A DNA stretch of 64,000 nt, taken from the NCBI GenBank assembly GCA_003139995.1, contig PLIC01000230.1, positions 1 through 64,000 on the forward strand, given 5' to 3'. Position 1 is the first letter of the stretch; each line of letters starts with the position of its first letter. This DNA comes from Candidatus Acidiflorens stordalenmirensis (GTDB lineage: Bacteria > Acidobacteriota > Terriglobia > Terriglobales > Acidobacteriaceae). Of this stretch, positions 54,624 through 64,000 are shown one piece after another. A program made the translations under genes and the position numbers. Below the pieces are notes generated by a model that was not told the origin of the DNA, searched no databases, and was given only the letters and a program-made list of their open reading frames with translations.

Positions 54624-56458
54624 CCACTTTGGAGATAAGAGTTATGCCGAAAGTTATGAACAATATGAACTGGATGATTTTGGCTCTGCTGGCGGTGACG
54701 ATGACGGCAGTGGCCCAGCAGCCGGCGTCCGCGCCGCAGAACCAACAGCCGGTTGCCGCGACGCAGCCGGAACGGACGGCTGCTCAGCCAAGCCAGACTC
54801 AGTCAGGCCAGGCGCAGTCCAATCTGGCGCCACCGACCACGATGAATCAGGTTGTGGACCGCGTGATCATGCGCGAAAAGGAACTGACCAAGTTCTTGTC
54901 GCCGCGTACTCCGATTGTGGAGACCTATCTCCAGAACCTGACGCAGGACCCGCAACTGGGGCCGATTCCGCAGGACGATCATTACTTTCTTGGACGCATG
55001 GACCTGAGCGAATCGATCGACCGCAGCGACTACCTTCAGGATAAAGCTAAAGACGAAGGCATGGAGAGGCGTCTTCTGGGCGGGTTCACGAAGAAGTTCA
55101 AGCTCCAGTACCAACCGCTAGGTTTTTCATGGATGGTCTTCGTCGACCGCAACGACTTTGACCGGCAGCACTACGATTTCCACTACGTGCGGCGCGAGTT
55201 CCTGGGCGACGTGCGCTGCCTGGTGTTCGATTTGACGCCGACAAAAGACGCGGGACGCGGACGCTTTATCGGCCGTATCTGGGTTGAGGATCAGGACTTC
55301 AACATCGTGCGGTTGAACGGCACTTATGCGCATCCTTCGCGTAACAGCTATTACTTCCACATGGACAGCTGGCGGTTGAATTTGATCCCGGGCTATTGGG
55401 TTCCATCTTACATCTACAGCGAGGAAGGCGACTTCACGGCGGGCGCCAGGAACAAAATCGCGTTCAAAGCGCAAACTCGCATGTGGGGATATAACCTGAA
55501 GACGGCAACGCCGAACGACGAACTTACTAACATAACGGTGGATAGCGTAAAGGACGATACGCCGGCCGCACAGGATGCTACTCCGCTGGCCGCCGAGCGC
55601 GAATGGCAACAGCAGGCGGAAGACAACGTGGTCGAACGGCTGCAACGCGCCGGGCTGCTGGCGCCGGAAGGTGACGTGGACAAGATTTTGCAAACCGTTG
55701 TGAATAACCTGGAAATCACCAATAACATCGAACTGCCGCGGCCAGTCCGGACGCGGGTGCTGACGACTTCCCCGCTGGAGACCTTCAGCGTCGGTAACAC
55801 GATTGTGGTAAGCCGTGGGCTGATCGACGTGCTTCCCGATGAAGGCAGCCTGGCCATGGTGCTCTCGCACGAACTGGCGCACATAGTTCTGGGACACAAC
55901 CTGGGCAGCCAGTACGCGTTCAACGACCGCATGCTGTTCTCCGACGAGGCGACTTACCAGAACCTCGGGTTCAAACACATTCCCGAAGAGGAAGCGGCCG
56001 CCGACAAGAAAGCTATCGAGATGCTGAAGGCTTCGCCCTACGCGCAGAAACTGGAAACGGCCGGGCTTTTCATCAAGGCCCTGCAGGCGCGCGCTCCACA
56101 ATTGAGCGCTCTGCTGCAAGCGCACCTCGGCAATAACATCACGGAGAACGGGACGGTGACGCGCATGGCGCAGCTGGGCGCCTCCGCTCCGGCGCTCGAT
56201 TGGAACAAGCTGGATCAGATCGCCGCGTTGCCTTTGGGGGGACGCGTCAAGCTGAACCCGTGGGATGACAAAGTGGAGATCGTGAAGGCGCAGCCCGTCG
56301 CGATCACTTCGGCGCGGGACAAGATGCCCTTCGAAGTGACGCCCTTCTTCCCGCGGCTTTCGCGCTACAGCACTGCGAACGCGCCTGCGGCCACGCCAAC
56401 GCCAACAACGACGGCAACTACCGCCACCGCTGACGCCAGCGCCACTCCAAGCAACTGA
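54620..56458 (+). CDS. M48-family zinc metallopeptidase
   Basis: SHELAHIVLGHNLG and EEEAAADKKAIEML; signal peptide. Confidence 0.88.
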   Translation: MTTLEIRVMPKVMNNMNWMILALLAVTMTAVAQQPASAPQNQQPVAATQPERTAAQPSQTQSGQAQSNLAPPTTMNQVVDRVIMREKELTKFLSPRTPIVETYLQNLTQDPQLGPIPQDDHYFLGRMDLSESIDRSDYLQDKAKDEGMERRLLGGFTKKFKLQYQPLGFSWMVFVDRNDFDRQHYDFHYVRREFLGDVRCLVFDLTPTKDAGRGRFIGRIWVEDQDFNIVRLNGTYAHPSRNSYYFHMDSWRLNLIPGYWVPSYIYSEEGDFTAGARNKIAFKAQTRMWGYNLKTATPNDELTNITVDSVKDDTPAAQDATPLAAEREWQQQAEDNVVERLQRAGLLAPEGDVDKILQTVVNNLEITNNIELPRPVRTRVLTTSPLETFSVGNTIVVSRGLIDVLPDEGSLAMVLSHELAHIVLGHNLGSQYAFNDRMLFSDEATYQNLGFKHIPEEEAAADKKAIEMLKASPYAQKLETAGLFIKALQARAPQLSALLQAHLGNNITENGTVTRMAQLGASAPALDWNKLDQIAALPLGGRVKLNPWDDKVEIVKAQPVAITSARDKMPFEVTPFFPRLSRYSTANAPAATPTPTTTATTATADASATPSN

Positions 56459-56544
56459 GCTGGCTCTCAAGTTGATAGAAGCGCAGGCCGGGACCGGAAG
56501 AGATTCCGGGCTCCCGGCCTGTGTCTGTTGGGATAACACGCCGG

Positions 56545-57249
56545 CTAGAAGTGTTTCGTGAGGTCGCCGAAACGATCTACCACCAACAGCCGCTGTGATG
56601 CTGGGGCGGTCGCGACTTCCTCGTGCTCCAGAATCCATGTGTTGTCGTGTGGTATGAAGACGGCGTGCAAGCCTGCGGCGAGGGCGGGGTTGATATCGGA
56701 CTTGGGGCTGTTGCCGACCATCCAGGTGGTGTCCGCCCGAAGAGCGTACTTGGCGATGGCGGAGCGGTAGGTCGCTTCGTCCTTCTCGGCTACGATCTCG
56801 ACGGCGGAGAAATATTCTTTCAATCCCGATCGCTCAACTTTTCCGGATTGCTCGGCGGGGTTTCCTTTGGTCATCAGGATGAGGTGGTGGCGTTCGCTGA
56901 GATACTGAAGGGTCTCGGGCACGCCGGGGAGAATTTCAATCGGATGCTCGGCGATCTGGTGGGCAAAGCTGCGAATGCGCTCGTGTAACTCGGGCGTGAC
57001 CGGGTCGACGGAAAGTTTCTCAAAGGTCTCAACCAGCGAATGCGCGAAGCTGTGCAGGCCGTAGCCGTGCTTGACGATGGACTCTCGCTCAACATCGTTC
57101 AGCACCTGCCGGACCATCTCGGGCGAGTATTCCCGATGGTTGAGTAACGAAATGAACTTCGCAATCGCCCGTTCGAAATAGACGTTGTTTTCCCAGAGCG
57201 TGTCATCGGCATCGATGAGCAAGGTCTGGGCGCCATTCTCTCCGCGCAT
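56545..57249 (-). CDS. HAD-superfamily hydrolase
   Basis: TLLIDADDTLWENN; LMTKGNP; WMVGNSPKSDINPALAAG. Confidence 0.88.
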   Translation of the reverse strand: MRGENGAQTLLIDADDTLWENNVYFERAIAKFISLLNHREYSPEMVRQVLNDVERESIVKHGYGLHSFAHSLVETFEKLSVDPVTPELHERIRSFAHQIAEHPIEILPGVPETLQYLSERHHLILMTKGNPAEQSGKVERSGLKEYFSAVEIVAEKDEATYRSAIAKYALRADTTWMVGNSPKSDINPALAAGLHAVFIPHDNTWILEHEEVATAPASQRLLVVDRFGDLTKHF

Positions 57250-57304
57250 GTACTCATGATAACGGCTCCGGGCCGAGTCGCGGCTTTGATAGACTTGTGC
57301 TCGT

Positions 57305-59053
57305 ATGAAGAATGGTCGTATTGAAAGTTTCTTAGCGCAATTTGGGTCTGTTCTAGTTTTCATTTTCCTGATTTCAACTCTCGGCGCGGCGCGACAGAAG
57401 GAAACCCGCGCGATCACGGGTTCGGCGGCGAAGAGCGGCGCCCCCGCGGATTTGAAGGTCGCGCCCGATCTCGAAGCGCGCCTGGCCAGATTCCGGCGGG
57501 TCCAAATGCCCTTCCGGACGGCGGGTTTGAGCGCCCGCGAGCAGCAGCTCGTCCGCAAGCTGGTGGAGGCCTGCGGCTACCTGGAAAGCATTTACTGGCG
57601 GCAGAGCGATCCCGAGGGCCTGGCGCTGTACCAGTCGTTGGCGTCGAGCCGGAACCGGCGCGACGTGCAACTGCGGCGTTACTTGTGGATTAACGCTTCG
57701 CGCTTCGACCTGATCGACGACAATAAACCGTTTGTCGGGACAGAGACCATGCCGCCGGGGCAAGGATTCTACCCCGCGAACCTGACGAGCGATCGGGTGG
57801 AGCAATACGTCAAGGAGCATCCGGAGCAGAAGGCGGCAATTTACGATCAGTTCACGATCGTGAGGTGGCACGACGAAAAGCTGGAGGCTGTTCCCTACCG
57901 GATTGCGTTTCGCGCGTATCTGGAGCCCGCGGCCAAGGCTCTGCGAGCAGCGGCCAAGCTCAGCGACGATGCGGCGTTTGCGAAGTTCTTGCAGCTGCGG
58001 GCGGACGCGCTGCTCAGCGACGATTACTTCCCGAGCGACCTGGCGTGGCTGGAATTGAAGAACCCAAAATTCGACGTCATTTTTGCGCCATATGAAACTT
58101 ATTTGGACGGACTGCTGGGCGTCAAAGGTTCGTATGGCGCGGCGGTGATGGTACGCAACGAGCGCGAGAGCAAAAAGCTGGAGCTGTTCCAACAATACGT
58201 GCCGCAGATTCAGGATGCGCTGCCGCTCGCGGCGGAAGATCGGCCGTCGAAACATGGACTGGAGACGCCGATGGAAGTGATGGACGCTCCGTTTCGAGCG
58301 GGCGACCTGACGCACGGCTACCAGGCGGTGGCCGACAATCTGCCGAACGATCCGCGGGTGCACGAGCAAAAGGGCAGCAAGAAACTTTTTTTCAAGAACT
58401 TCATGGACGCGCGGGTCAACTACATCATCTTGCCGCTCGCGCGCAAGTTGATGGAGCCGGAGCAGGCGGCGCAAGTTACGGGCGAAGGTTATCTGCTGGG
58501 CACAATCACGCACGAGATCTGTCACGGACTCGGCCCGGCGTTTGCGCGCACTTCGTCAGATAAATCGGCGGGCAAGGTCGATATTAGGGAAGCGATCGGC
58601 CCGGCCTATAGCGGCCTGGAAGAAGCGAAGGCCGATGTGTGCGGGATGTTCGCGCTGAAATGGATGGCGGACCACGGCGCGCTTCCGAAAGAAAAGCTGG
58701 AGGAATCTTACGCGTCGTATGTGGGCGACCTATTTCGCACGGTGCGCTTCGGAACGGCGGAGGCGCACGGTCAAGCGGAGATGATGGAATTCAACTATCT
58801 CTCAGAGCGCGGAGCGATTCGCCGCAACGCCAGCGGCAGGTATGCGATTGACTACGAGAAGATGCCAGGCGCAGAGGCCGATCTTGCGAAGGAGTTACTC
58901 GAGACCGAAGCCACGGGAGACCGAGCGCGCGCGGACAACTGGTTCAAGAAATACGGCACAATGCCGGAAAAATTGAAAGCGTCGCTAAAAGCTGCATCGG
59001 GTGTTCCGGTGGATTTGGATCCGGTGTTTTCGTTTGCGGAAAGGGTGAGATAG
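57305..59053 (+). CDS. M49 (dipeptidyl peptidase III)-like zinc peptidase
   Basis: 582 aa; THEICHGLGPAF and LEEAKADVCGMFAL. Confidence 0.7.
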   Translation: MKNGRIESFLAQFGSVLVFIFLISTLGAARQKETRAITGSAAKSGAPADLKVAPDLEARLARFRRVQMPFRTAGLSAREQQLVRKLVEACGYLESIYWRQSDPEGLALYQSLASSRNRRDVQLRRYLWINASRFDLIDDNKPFVGTETMPPGQGFYPANLTSDRVEQYVKEHPEQKAAIYDQFTIVRWHDEKLEAVPYRIAFRAYLEPAAKALRAAAKLSDDAAFAKFLQLRADALLSDDYFPSDLAWLELKNPKFDVIFAPYETYLDGLLGVKGSYGAAVMVRNERESKKLELFQQYVPQIQDALPLAAEDRPSKHGLETPMEVMDAPFRAGDLTHGYQAVADNLPNDPRVHEQKGSKKLFFKNFMDARVNYIILPLARKLMEPEQAAQVTGEGYLLGTITHEICHGLGPAFARTSSDKSAGKVDIREAIGPAYSGLEEAKADVCGMFALKWMADHGALPKEKLEESYASYVGDLFRTVRFGTAEAHGQAEMMEFNYLSERGAIRRNASGRYAIDYEKMPGAEADLAKELLETEATGDRARADNWFKKYGTMPEKLKASLKAASGVPVDLDPVFSFAERVR

Positions 59054-59063
59054 GGAGAAAGGC

Positions 59064-59134
59064 GCTCTTGGCTGTTAGCTCTTAGCGGCAAAAGTAACTA
59101 GCACTGCGCGAAAGCTAAAAGCCAAGAGCCGACT
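59064..59134. repeat. inverted heptad arrays in intergenic spacer
   Basis: gctcttg|gctgtta|gctctta ... gctaaaa|gccaaga|gccgact. Confidence 0.75.
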
Positions 59135-59982
59135 TACACCCACTCCACGTGCGGCTTCTTCGGAATGATGCCTGCTTTGTGCCCCATGTCGAGCAGCCGC
59201 CGCACGGCTTCGCGGCCGTCGTCGCCGTAGTCTAGGGTGCGCTCGTTGACGTACATACCGACAAACTTATCAGCGAGTTGGGTGTCGAGATCGCGGGCAA
59301 ACTGCATGGCATAGGCCAGCGCTTCCTCACGATGATCGATGGCGTACTGGATGCTCTCACGTATCGCCTGGGTGACGTTCGTCATCGTTTCCTTGCCGAG
59401 CGAGCGCCGGATGGCGTTTCCTCCGAGCGGCAGCGGCAGTCCGGTGACTTTCTGCCACCACTTGCCGAGATCGACTACGCGGTGCAGTCCGGACTTGTCG
59501 TAGGTAAGCTGGCCTTCGTGGATGATGAGGCCGGCTTCGTGTTTGCCTTCGAGAATCTGCGGGATGATTTGATCGAAGGGGACGACTTCCACTTCAATGC
59601 CGGGGGCGAACAGTTCGAGCGCCAGGTAAGCGGTAGTGAGCTTGCCGGGCACCGCGATTCTCTTGTTCTTGATCTCGTCCGGCGTGAAGGGCCGGGTGGA
59701 AACGAGCATGGGACCATAACCGTCGCCCACACTGCCGCCGCACGACATCAGCGAATAGTTCTCCTGAATGTAGGGAAAAGCGTGGAAAGAAATCGCGGTT
59801 ACATCGTAGACACCTTCTTGTGCCTGGCGGTTCAGCGTCTCGATGTCGCAAAGGGTATGGCTGAACTTCAGTCCGGGCACGCGAACTTTGTTCGTGGCCA
59901 AGCCGTAAAACATGAATGCGTCGTCGGAGTCGGGACTGTGCGCCACAGTGATTTCGCGCACGGGAGAAGATACTGTACTCAT
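59134..59982 (-). CDS. mqnD: futalosine-pathway menaquinone biosynthesis protein MqnD family
   Basis: [76 protein letters not shown]. Confidence 0.88.
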   Translation of the reverse strand: MSTVSSPVREITVAHSPDSDDAFMFYGLATNKVRVPGLKFSHTLCDIETLNRQAQEGVYDVTAISFHAFPYIQENYSLMSCGGSVGDGYGPMLVSTRPFTPDEIKNKRIAVPGKLTTAYLALELFAPGIEVEVVPFDQIIPQILEGKHEAGLIIHEGQLTYDKSGLHRVVDLGKWWQKVTGLPLPLGGNAIRRSLGKETMTNVTQAIRESIQYAIDHREEALAYAMQFARDLDTQLADKFVGMYVNERTLDYGDDGREAVRRLLDMGHKAGIIPKKPHVEWV

Positions 59983-60102
59983 AAGATTCTGTAATCCTGT
60001 TCTATAAACTTCAGTGCCAAGTTCCCCGTCATTAGAGCCGAGGGGCGATCTTCCACCCGAAAAGTCTCGTTCCGTTCAGCGTCGTCCGCTCGAACCGTTC
60101 GT

Positions 60103-60723
60103 TCAAAACTGCGAAGAACGGTGTTGGCGCCAGCGCGCGGCGACGGCGGAGGCCATCAGCACCTTGATGACTTCCGCAAAAATGAACCAGGAGAGGCCAA
60201 ACCTGATCGCCAGAGAAACGGAGTGCGTAAGCACGGCAAGCCAACTGAGCCCACCCGCGAAGAGCACCAGTTCCGCAGCCACGGATGACAGCGCGGCCCA
60301 AGCGAAACCGCGTGAACTATGCTCCGAGTTGTGCTCAAAGATATAGCCCGCGACGAATGCCACGAGCGGATAGGCCATGAGGAATCCACCGGTCGGGCCA
60401 AGGATATGGGCAATTCCGCCGCCTAGAATTGTTGATGGGCTGAATACGGGCAGCCCGAACGCGCCTTCGACGAGGTAGAGCGAGAGTGCGGCGAAACCGC
60501 GACGCGAACCGAGGAGCAACCCCACGGTCAGAACTCCGAAGTTTTGCAGCGTCAGCGGCACTGGCGTGAAGGGCAGCGGCACGGTCGCGCGCGCGCACAA
60601 GGCGACGAAGAGGCTGGCGGAGATCACAATTGCCGCAAGCTTCGTCCATTCCTTTCCCCGATCCTTTTCCCGATACATGGACGGAGTCTGCTGGCCAAAA
60701 ACTTGGGTCGTTACTCTTGACAT
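60103..60723 (-). CDS. bioY: BioY biotin transporter S component
   Basis: LPFTPVPLTLQNFGVLTVGLLLGSRRGFAALSLYLVEGAFGLPVFS..GPTGGFLMAYPLVAFVAGYI. Confidence 0.93.
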   Translation of the reverse strand: MSRVTTQVFGQQTPSMYREKDRGKEWTKLAAIVISASLFVALCARATVPLPFTPVPLTLQNFGVLTVGLLLGSRRGFAALSLYLVEGAFGLPVFSPSTILGGGIAHILGPTGGFLMAYPLVAFVAGYIFEHNSEHSSRGFAWAALSSVAAELVLFAGGLSWLAVLTHSVSLAIRFGLSWFIFAEVIKVLMASAVAARWRQHRSSQF

Positions 60724-60757
60724 GGCTTTCCGTTCCTCGTGGCGCACGTCTTGGGGA

Positions 60758-60913
60758 TCAAGCCCCAGGTGGCGCAGAGTGGTCGGGGCCGTCAAACTCC
60801 GGTTTGTGGGCCTCCGAACGCTTCATTTGCCGCCGGACCCGCATATAGAGCGTAAGCGCAACCGACACGACCACCGCGGCACTGACTCCCAGTATGAGAA
60901 ACCACCAGAGCAT
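60758..60913 (-). CDS. small single-pass membrane protein (not in supplied ORF track)
   Basis: 51 aa MLWWFLILGVSAAVVVSVALTLYMRVRRQMKRSEAHKPEFDGPDHSAPPGA. Confidence 0.5.
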   Translation of the reverse strand: MLWWFLILGVSAAVVVSVALTLYMRVRRQMKRSEAHKPEFDGPDHSAPPGA

Positions 60914-60989
60914 CCGCACGGCACCTTTAGGATAGCAGATAGGCGGCGACGAAAATGTGCACAGGATGAAGAAGAACGCTCGGCTGCGG

Positions 60990-61454
60990 TCAGCCCTTCT
61001 TCGCTGGCTTGGCCTGCGCTTTGCGGCGCTGCTCGGCCATCGCGACCATGCGCTCCAACCGCTTGCGGGCGGTCTTCGATCCGGTGGCTACTTTCTCGAT
61101 GTTGGCGAAGGCATCGGGATTGTTGGTCTTCTCGCGAAATTCCTTCAGGAACGGATAAATCTTACCGAGAAAGAAGAACATCTCGCCGCCAATACCGGGC
61201 TGCAGGAAGAGCTCTTCGTTGAGCGCGCCGTGCAGCACGAGGGACGCAGCCATATCCCAATAGCCTCCCACCTGGCGAAGCCAGGCGTTTTCCTGGCTGG
61301 GGAACGAATTCGCAACCTTTATAAACTGATCGGCGTTCTGCGGCCAGAATTCCGCCGCAAACCAGCTTCTTGCCTTGCGCATCTCCGCCTCGCGGCGGAG
61401 GTCGTAAAGTTTTAGAACCAGCTCTGCATCGCGCGCGGTCGCTTTCTTTGCCAT
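60990..61454 (-). CDS. conserved hypothetical protein
   Basis: 154 aa from ATG 61454 (MAKKATARDAELVLKLYDLRREAEMRKARSWF). Confidence 0.65.
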   Translation of the reverse strand: MAKKATARDAELVLKLYDLRREAEMRKARSWFAAEFWPQNADQFIKVANSFPSQENAWLRQVGGYWDMAASLVLHGALNEELFLQPGIGGEMFFFLGKIYPFLKEFREKTNNPDAFANIEKVATGSKTARKRLERMVAMAEQRRKAQAKPAKKG

Positions 61455-61528
61455 ATTCTCGCCTCCTTTAATTATGTTTCCGAAATTAGTTATGTTTCTC
61501 AACTTTCGTTCTGAGAACCGTGTCTTTG

Positions 61529-64000
61529 TCAGACTTTCGAAACGTCCGCGGTTGCGCCTTCGAGGGCGCACTCGTAATCGCATTCCTTATTCGGGCACGC
61601 GAGCACCGTTCCGTCTTTGCGGATTCGTTCCACCAGGTACTCATGTCCGCAATCCGGACACTTCTCGGGAACGGGCTTGGCCGCGGACGTGAACCTGCAC
61701 TTCGGATAGTTTCCACATCCGTAGAAAGTGTTCCCCTTGCGCGCGCGTTTTTCGACGAGTTCGCCTTCTTTGCACGCGGGGCACTTCACGCCGATAAAGT
61801 TCTGCTTCACATATTTGCAATCGGGATATCCGCTGCATGAAGTGAACTCTCCGAAACGGCCGTGCCGCAGGATCAAGTTGCGTTTGCACAGCGGGCAGGT
61901 TTCATCGAGCGGGATGTCTGGCACTTTCTTGCCCTGATCGAGCCGCCGCGTCGTCTTGCAATCGGGATAGCCGGTGCAGGCCATGAACTGGCCGAAGCGC
62001 CCGCGCTTCAGGACCATGACGCGGCCGCAGTTCTCGCAGTATTCCTCTTGCGCGATCTCCTGCGTTTCGGCCGTGTCGAGGTCGGGCAGATTGATGGGAT
62101 TTTCTTTGGTGAACTTGCAGGTATCAGGGTTTTCCTTGTCGTAGGTGCTGCAGGCATAGAACGACCCGTGCTTGCCCCACTTGATGACCAGCGGCGCGCC
62201 GCAGAGTTCACACTTTTCGCCGGTGGGTTTCTCCATACGCTTGATGTTTTCCATGTGTTTCTCGGCGTATCGGAGATCCTTGGAAAACTTCTGGTAAAAC
62301 TCGGTGAGCGCGTCGCGCCCTGTCTGCTTGCCTTCTTCAATCTCGTCGAGTTCTTGTTCCAGGCGCGCGGTGTATTGGAAGTCGAAAATGTCTTTGAAGT
62401 TCTCGACCAGCAGATCCGTGACGACCAGGCCAATTTCGGTGGGCACGAACTTGCCGCCGACTTTTTGCGCGTACTGCCGCTCCTGGATCGTGCTGAGGAT
62501 GGTCGCGTAGGTGGAAGGCCGGCCGATGCCGCGCTCTTCGAGTTCCTTCACCAGAGAAGCTTCGTTGAAGCGCGGAGGCGGCTCGGTGAAATGCTGTTCC
62601 GGGCGAAGCGACTTCAGCGTCAGCTTCTGCCCGGCTTCGAGCGGCGGGAGCTTGTGCTTCAGTTCCTCGTCTTCTTCGTCCTTGCTGTCTTTAGATTCTT
62701 CATAGACTTTGAGGAAGCCGTCGAACTTCATGACCGATCCTGTGACGCGGAACCAGAACACCTCGTTTCCGGACTGACTGGGGTCCCCGGCAAGCCCGCC
62801 TTTGGCTTGCTGGAGTGGCTTGGCATCGATGTCGACCGAGGTCTGGTCGAACACGGCGGTGTTCATCTGCGAGGCGAGGAAGCGCTGCCAGATCAGTTTG
62901 TAAACCTTGAATTCGTCTTCCTGGAGATATTTTTTGACTTGGTCGGGATGGCGCGCCGCCGAAGTTGGGCGAATGGCCTCGTGCGCCGCTTGCGCCTCTT
63001 TCTTCTCCTTATATGTATTGGGGGAATCGGGCAAATAGTTGGCGCCGTACTCTTCGGCGATGTACTCGCGAACTTCTGTGATCGCCTCGGCCGAAACGCG
63101 GGTCGAATCGGTTCGCATGTAGGTAATCAGGCCGACCAGCCCCTCGTCGCCGAGTTCGATGCCTTCATACAGACGCTGCGCGATCATCATGGTGCGCTTC
63201 ACGCTGAAGCGCAACTTGCGCGAGGAATCCTGTTGCAGCTTGCTGGTCGTGAACGGCGGCGTGGCGTTGCGCCGCCGCTCTTTCCTTTCCACCGAGCGGA
63301 CGACCCACGCGGCATTTTCGAGTGCCCCGCGGATTTTCTCCGCTTCCTCGCCGTTCGTGATTTCCGTCTTCTCTTCGCCCTTGCCCAGGAAGCGGGCGTC
63401 GAATGCCGGAGGCTTGGCGGCGGCAAGGTTGGCGTCGATCGTCCAGTATTCTTTTTTCTCGAAGGCTTTTATTTCGCGTTCGCGATCGACGATCAAGCGG
63501 AGCGCGACGGTCTGCACCCGTCCGGCGGAAAGGCCGCGGCGGACTTTGTCCCACAAAAGAGGAGAGACCTCGTATCCCACGAGGCGATCGAGCACACGGC
63601 GAGTCTGCTGCGCGTCCACCAGATTGCGATCGATGTCGCGGGGATGCTCGAAAGCGGCCTTGACGGCGCGCTGTGTGATTTCGTTGAAGGTCACGCGGCG
63701 GATGCGCGCGCCATCGCCGATATCGTCCCCCTTTGGCTTGGTGACGCCCTTCTTTCTCTTCCTCTTTTTCTTGCCTGAGTCCTCGCCGAGTTCGTCGGCG
63801 AGATGGGCGGCGATGGCTTCGCCTTCGCGGTCCGGGTCAGGTGCGAGGTAGATGTGGTCGGCCGAGAGAGCCAGCTTCTTCAGCTTGGCGAGAATCTTTT
63901 CTTTCCCGGGGATGACGACGTATTCGGTATCGAAATTGTTTTCGACGTCGACACCGAGGCTGTTCTTGGGCAGGTCTTTTACGTGGCCGAAAGAAGCATC
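61529..64000 (-). CDS. topA: DNA topoisomerase I (5' end beyond window)
   Basis: TOPRIM APDPDREGEAIAAHLADELGED; active-site region VGLITYMRTDSTRVS; multiple C-terminal zinc fingers (CPKC-type); frame open to window edge. Confidence 0.95.
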   Translation of the reverse strand, partial: DASFGHVKDLPKNSLGVDVENNFDTEYVVIPGKEKILAKLKKLALSADHIYLAPDPDREGEAIAAHLADELGEDSGKKKRKRKKGVTKPKGDDIGDGARIRRVTFNEITQRAVKAAFEHPRDIDRNLVDAQQTRRVLDRLVGYEVSPLLWDKVRRGLSAGRVQTVALRLIVDREREIKAFEKKEYWTIDANLAAAKPPAFDARFLGKGEEKTEITNGEEAEKIRGALENAAWVVRSVERKERRRNATPPFTTSKLQQDSSRKLRFSVKRTMMIAQRLYEGIELGDEGLVGLITYMRTDSTRVSAEAITEVREYIAEEYGANYLPDSPNTYKEKKEAQAAHEAIRPTSAARHPDQVKKYLQEDEFKVYKLIWQRFLASQMNTAVFDQTSVDIDAKPLQQAKGGLAGDPSQSGNEVFWFRVTGSVMKFDGFLKVYEESKDSKDEEDEELKHKLPPLEAGQKLTLKSLRPEQHFTEPPPRFNEASLVKELEERGIGRPSTYATILSTIQERQYAQKVGGKFVPTEIGLVVTDLLVENFKDIFDFQYTARLEQELDEIEEGKQTGRDALTEFYQKFSKDLRYAEKHMENIKRMEKPTGEKCELCGAPLVIKWGKHGSFYACSTYDKENPDTCKFTKENPINLPDLDTAETQEIAQEEYCENCGRVMVLKRGRFGQFMACTGYPDCKTTRRLDQGKKVPDIPLDETCPLCKRNLILRHGRFGEFTSCSGYPDCKYVKQNFIGVKCPACKEGELVEKRARKGNTFYGCGNYPKCRFTSAAKPVPEKCPDCGHEYLVERIRKDGTVLACPNKECDYECALEGATADVSKV

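Noticed and set aside
55127-56638. 503-aa minus-strand ORF
   Set aside because: Antisense to M48 peptidase with clear HELAH motif.
57374-58525. 383-aa minus-strand ORF
   Set aside because: Antisense to M49-like peptidase; no family signal.
61862-63778. 638-aa plus-strand ORF
   Set aside because: Antisense to topA, which has clear motifs; shadow ORF.

Overview
A 64-kb high-GC bacterial chromosomal window. Gene content (STPK-TPR kinase, Oar/TonB-type receptor, MqnD, MtaB, RNase E/G, many secreted peptidases) suggests an Acidobacteriota-like genome; this is inference and no 16S is present. Three layers are visible. (1) Housekeeping blocks: APC permease, purU, RNase E/G, rodA, mtaB, rpsU, TonB receptor, gamma-CA, ferredoxin, M1 peptidase, hisS, cysteine synthase, aspS, cmk, mutL, sugar kinase, SSS symporter, TonB, M48 and M49-like peptidases, mqnD, bioY, topA. 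(2) An accessory segment (~4.7-12.45 kb) with a DNA methyltransferase facing a PLD-family nuclease, a tyrosine-recombinase remnant, an AbiEi/AbiEii pair with palindromic operators, and an uncharacterised three-gene operon encoding a trypsin-like protease and an HExxH protein. It ends at a truncated tRNA-Lys-like sequence. (3) A dense network of dispersed palindromic and 7-bp-periodic repeats, including a decayed RAYT (REP-associated tyrosine transposase) locus bracketed by its repeats. Some of these palindromes appear inserted in frame in mtaB (two sites) and mutL, resembling Rickettsia palindromic elements. I consider this repeat/RAYT system and the two accessory operons the most interesting content. 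No rRNA, CRISPR array or intact prophage was seen.
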